From Streptomyces werraensis (GTDB lineage Bacteria > Actinomycetota > Actinomycetes > Streptomycetales > Streptomycetaceae), in contig BNBX01000017.1 of the NCBI GenBank assembly GCA_014656175.1, positions 49,019 through 113,018 of the forward strand: DNA of 64,000 nucleotides, written 5' to 3'. This document shows positions 63,423 to 64,000 of the stretch, one piece after another (position 1 is the stretch's first letter; every line of letters begins with the position of its first letter). A model generated the notes under the pieces. That model saw nothing but the letters and a program-made list of their open reading frames with translations, searched no databases and was not told the origin of the DNA. A program made the position numbers and the translations under genes.

Positions 63423-63614
63423 ATGACGACACCTGACATCCGTGTGGAGAAGGGGCATGCCGAGCCGGAGGAGGTCGCGGCGATCGCGGCGATCCTGATG
63501 GCCCGCGCGGCCGCGCCGCAGTCCGCCGCACCGGCCCACCGGGGCCGCCCCCGGGCCGGCTGGCGCCGCCTGGAACGCGAACCGGGTTTCCGGGCCCCCC
63601 ACAGCTGGCGCTGA
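63423..63614 (+). CDS. accE: acyl-CoA carboxylase epsilon subunit
   Basis: The 63-residue AccE/PccE-type protein contains IRVEKGHAEPEEVAAIAAIL, the family signature, and the C-terminal W-R-x-x-x-x-x-x-FRAPHSW segment. Epsilon subunits bind the carboxyltransferase and raise its activity in actinobacteria. It is in an operon with accB, with a GGGAG site upstream. Confidence 0.95.
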   Translation: MTTPDIRVEKGHAEPEEVAAIAAILMARAAAPQSAAPAHRGRPRAGWRRLEREPGFRAPHSWR

Positions 63615-63618
63615 CCTG

Positions 63619-63655
63619 GAAGGGCCCCACCTTCACGTGAAGGCGGGGCCCTTTC
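63619..63655 (+). terminator. terminator after accBE
   Basis: A long stem (63619-63634 with 63639-63655, one A-C mismatch) centred on CACGTG begins 5 bases after accE. Confidence 0.8.
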
Positions 63656-63754
63656 GCAATCCCGAAAAAGGGGCGCGGGGGACTGCGCGACCAGCCACCG
63701 ACTGCCCGCACATCCGGCAACAGAACCCGGCGTTGTGGTAGCCCTACCCACGGA

Positions 63755-63790
63755 AACAGCCCCCGTGCCAACTAGGCACCGGGGGCTGTT
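63755..63790. terminator. terminator between accE and the cvnD-like gene
   Basis: AACAGCCCCCGTGCC (63755-63769) pairs with 63775-63790 with a single bulged C and a 5-base loop. It lies 16 bases after the end of the convergent cvnD-like gene. Confidence 0.8.
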
Positions 63791-63805
63791 CTCGCGTGGA
63801 AGCGG

Positions 63806-64000
63806 CTAGCGCAGGCGCGCCATCAGCGCATGCTCCACCAGCGTGATGAGCGTCGACTTCGCATCGGCCCGATGCCGCGCGTCCGTCGTGATGATCGGCG
63901 TGTCCGGCCCGATCTGGAGAGCCTCCCGGACCTCGTCCGGGGAGTACGGCTGCTGTCCGTCGAAGCCGTTGAGGGCGATGACGAAGGGCAGTCCGCTGTT
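63806..64000 (-). CDS. cvnD: conservon GTP-binding protein CvnD-like (3' part)
   Basis: Only the last 64 codons are in the window. They encode NSGLPFVIALNGFDG, with an NxFD motif at the position of the G4 NKxD box, followed by PYSPDEVREAL, TPIITTDARHRADAKSTL and the terminal helix LVEHALMARLR. This is the C terminus of Ras-like GTP-binding proteins encoded in Streptomyces conservons (cvnA sensor kinase, cvnB roadblock, cvnC DUF742, cvnD GTPase). The rest of the conservon should lie to the right. Confidence 0.85.
   Translation of the reverse strand, partial: NSGLPFVIALNGFDGQQPYSPDEVREALQIGPDTPIITTDARHRADAKSTLITLVEHALMARLR

Overview
This window looks like core chromosome from a Streptomyces (high-GC actinomycete). 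GC content is very high with strong G/C bias at third codon positions, GTG starts are common, many genes have a TANNNT hexamer only 6-9 bases before the start codon (probable leaderless mRNAs), and lineage markers are present: acetyl/propionyl-CoA carboxylase beta plus epsilon subunits, a conservon-type GTP-binding protein at the right edge, paired GGDEF/EAL proteins and a LAL-type LuxR regulator. From memory, the order ligA-rmdB-gatCAB ... cdgC-ilvBNC-serA ... leuB-ilvE-ure-cimA ... accBE is that of the S. coelicolor core. I see no rRNA, tRNA, CRISPR array, insertion sequence or prophage.

Layout. 1-2.3 kb: a thioesterase-like gene, a TetR regulator and two small membrane proteins, with repeated GTGAAC/GTTCAC motifs. 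2.3-8 kb: cysteine desulfurase and mnmA (sulfur for tRNA 2-thiouridine) separated by an antisense Tat-type amidase, then a hydrolase, a DUF427 protein, a LOG-family protein and an SDR. 8-17.6 kb: short MetE-like methionine synthase, ligA, rmdB (GGDEF-EAL) and the gatC-gatA-small membrane protein-gatB cluster for Gln-tRNA(Gln)/Asn-tRNA(Asn) amidation. 17.6-29.8 kb: accessory genes (methyltransferase, MMPL exporter with overlapping acetyltransferase, LAL regulator, sugar dehydrogenase-like lipoprotein, aldo/keto reductase, 2-hydroxyacid dehydrogenase).

30-41 kb: cdgC-like GGDEF protein, then ilvB-ilvN-ilvC (branched-chain amino acids) behind a leader-peptide attenuator, serA, and a divergent MFS/TetR efflux pair. 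41-48 kb: PucR-type regulator divergent from proline dehydrogenase and pruA (proline to glutamate), then leuB and ilvE. 48.3-54.2 kb: a compact locus made of an NCS1 permease, a divergent urease-like gamma/beta fusion and alpha subunit, agmatine deiminase, a 72-residue protein and a TetR regulator, with no urease maturation genes in view. 54.3-56.2 kb: citramalate synthase behind a second attenuator whose 16-codon leader contains two consecutive ATT isoleucine codons. 56-64 kb: Gly-rich membrane protein, YceI protein, a cobalamin-binding radical SAM protein resembling hopanoid C-3 methylase, an SDR, accB-accE and the 3' part of a cvnD-like gene.

How the genes fit together: IlvBNC, IlvE, LeuB and CimA cover much of the branched-chain pathway, with CimA supplying 2-oxobutyrate for isoleucine, and both entry points appear to be controlled by ribosome-mediated attenuation. 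The best candidates for new biology are the urease-like/deiminase locus (possible assimilation of a substituted urea or guanidino compound), the cimA attenuator, and the lone TTA (bldA-dependent) codon placed directly behind the GGDEF motif of rmdB.
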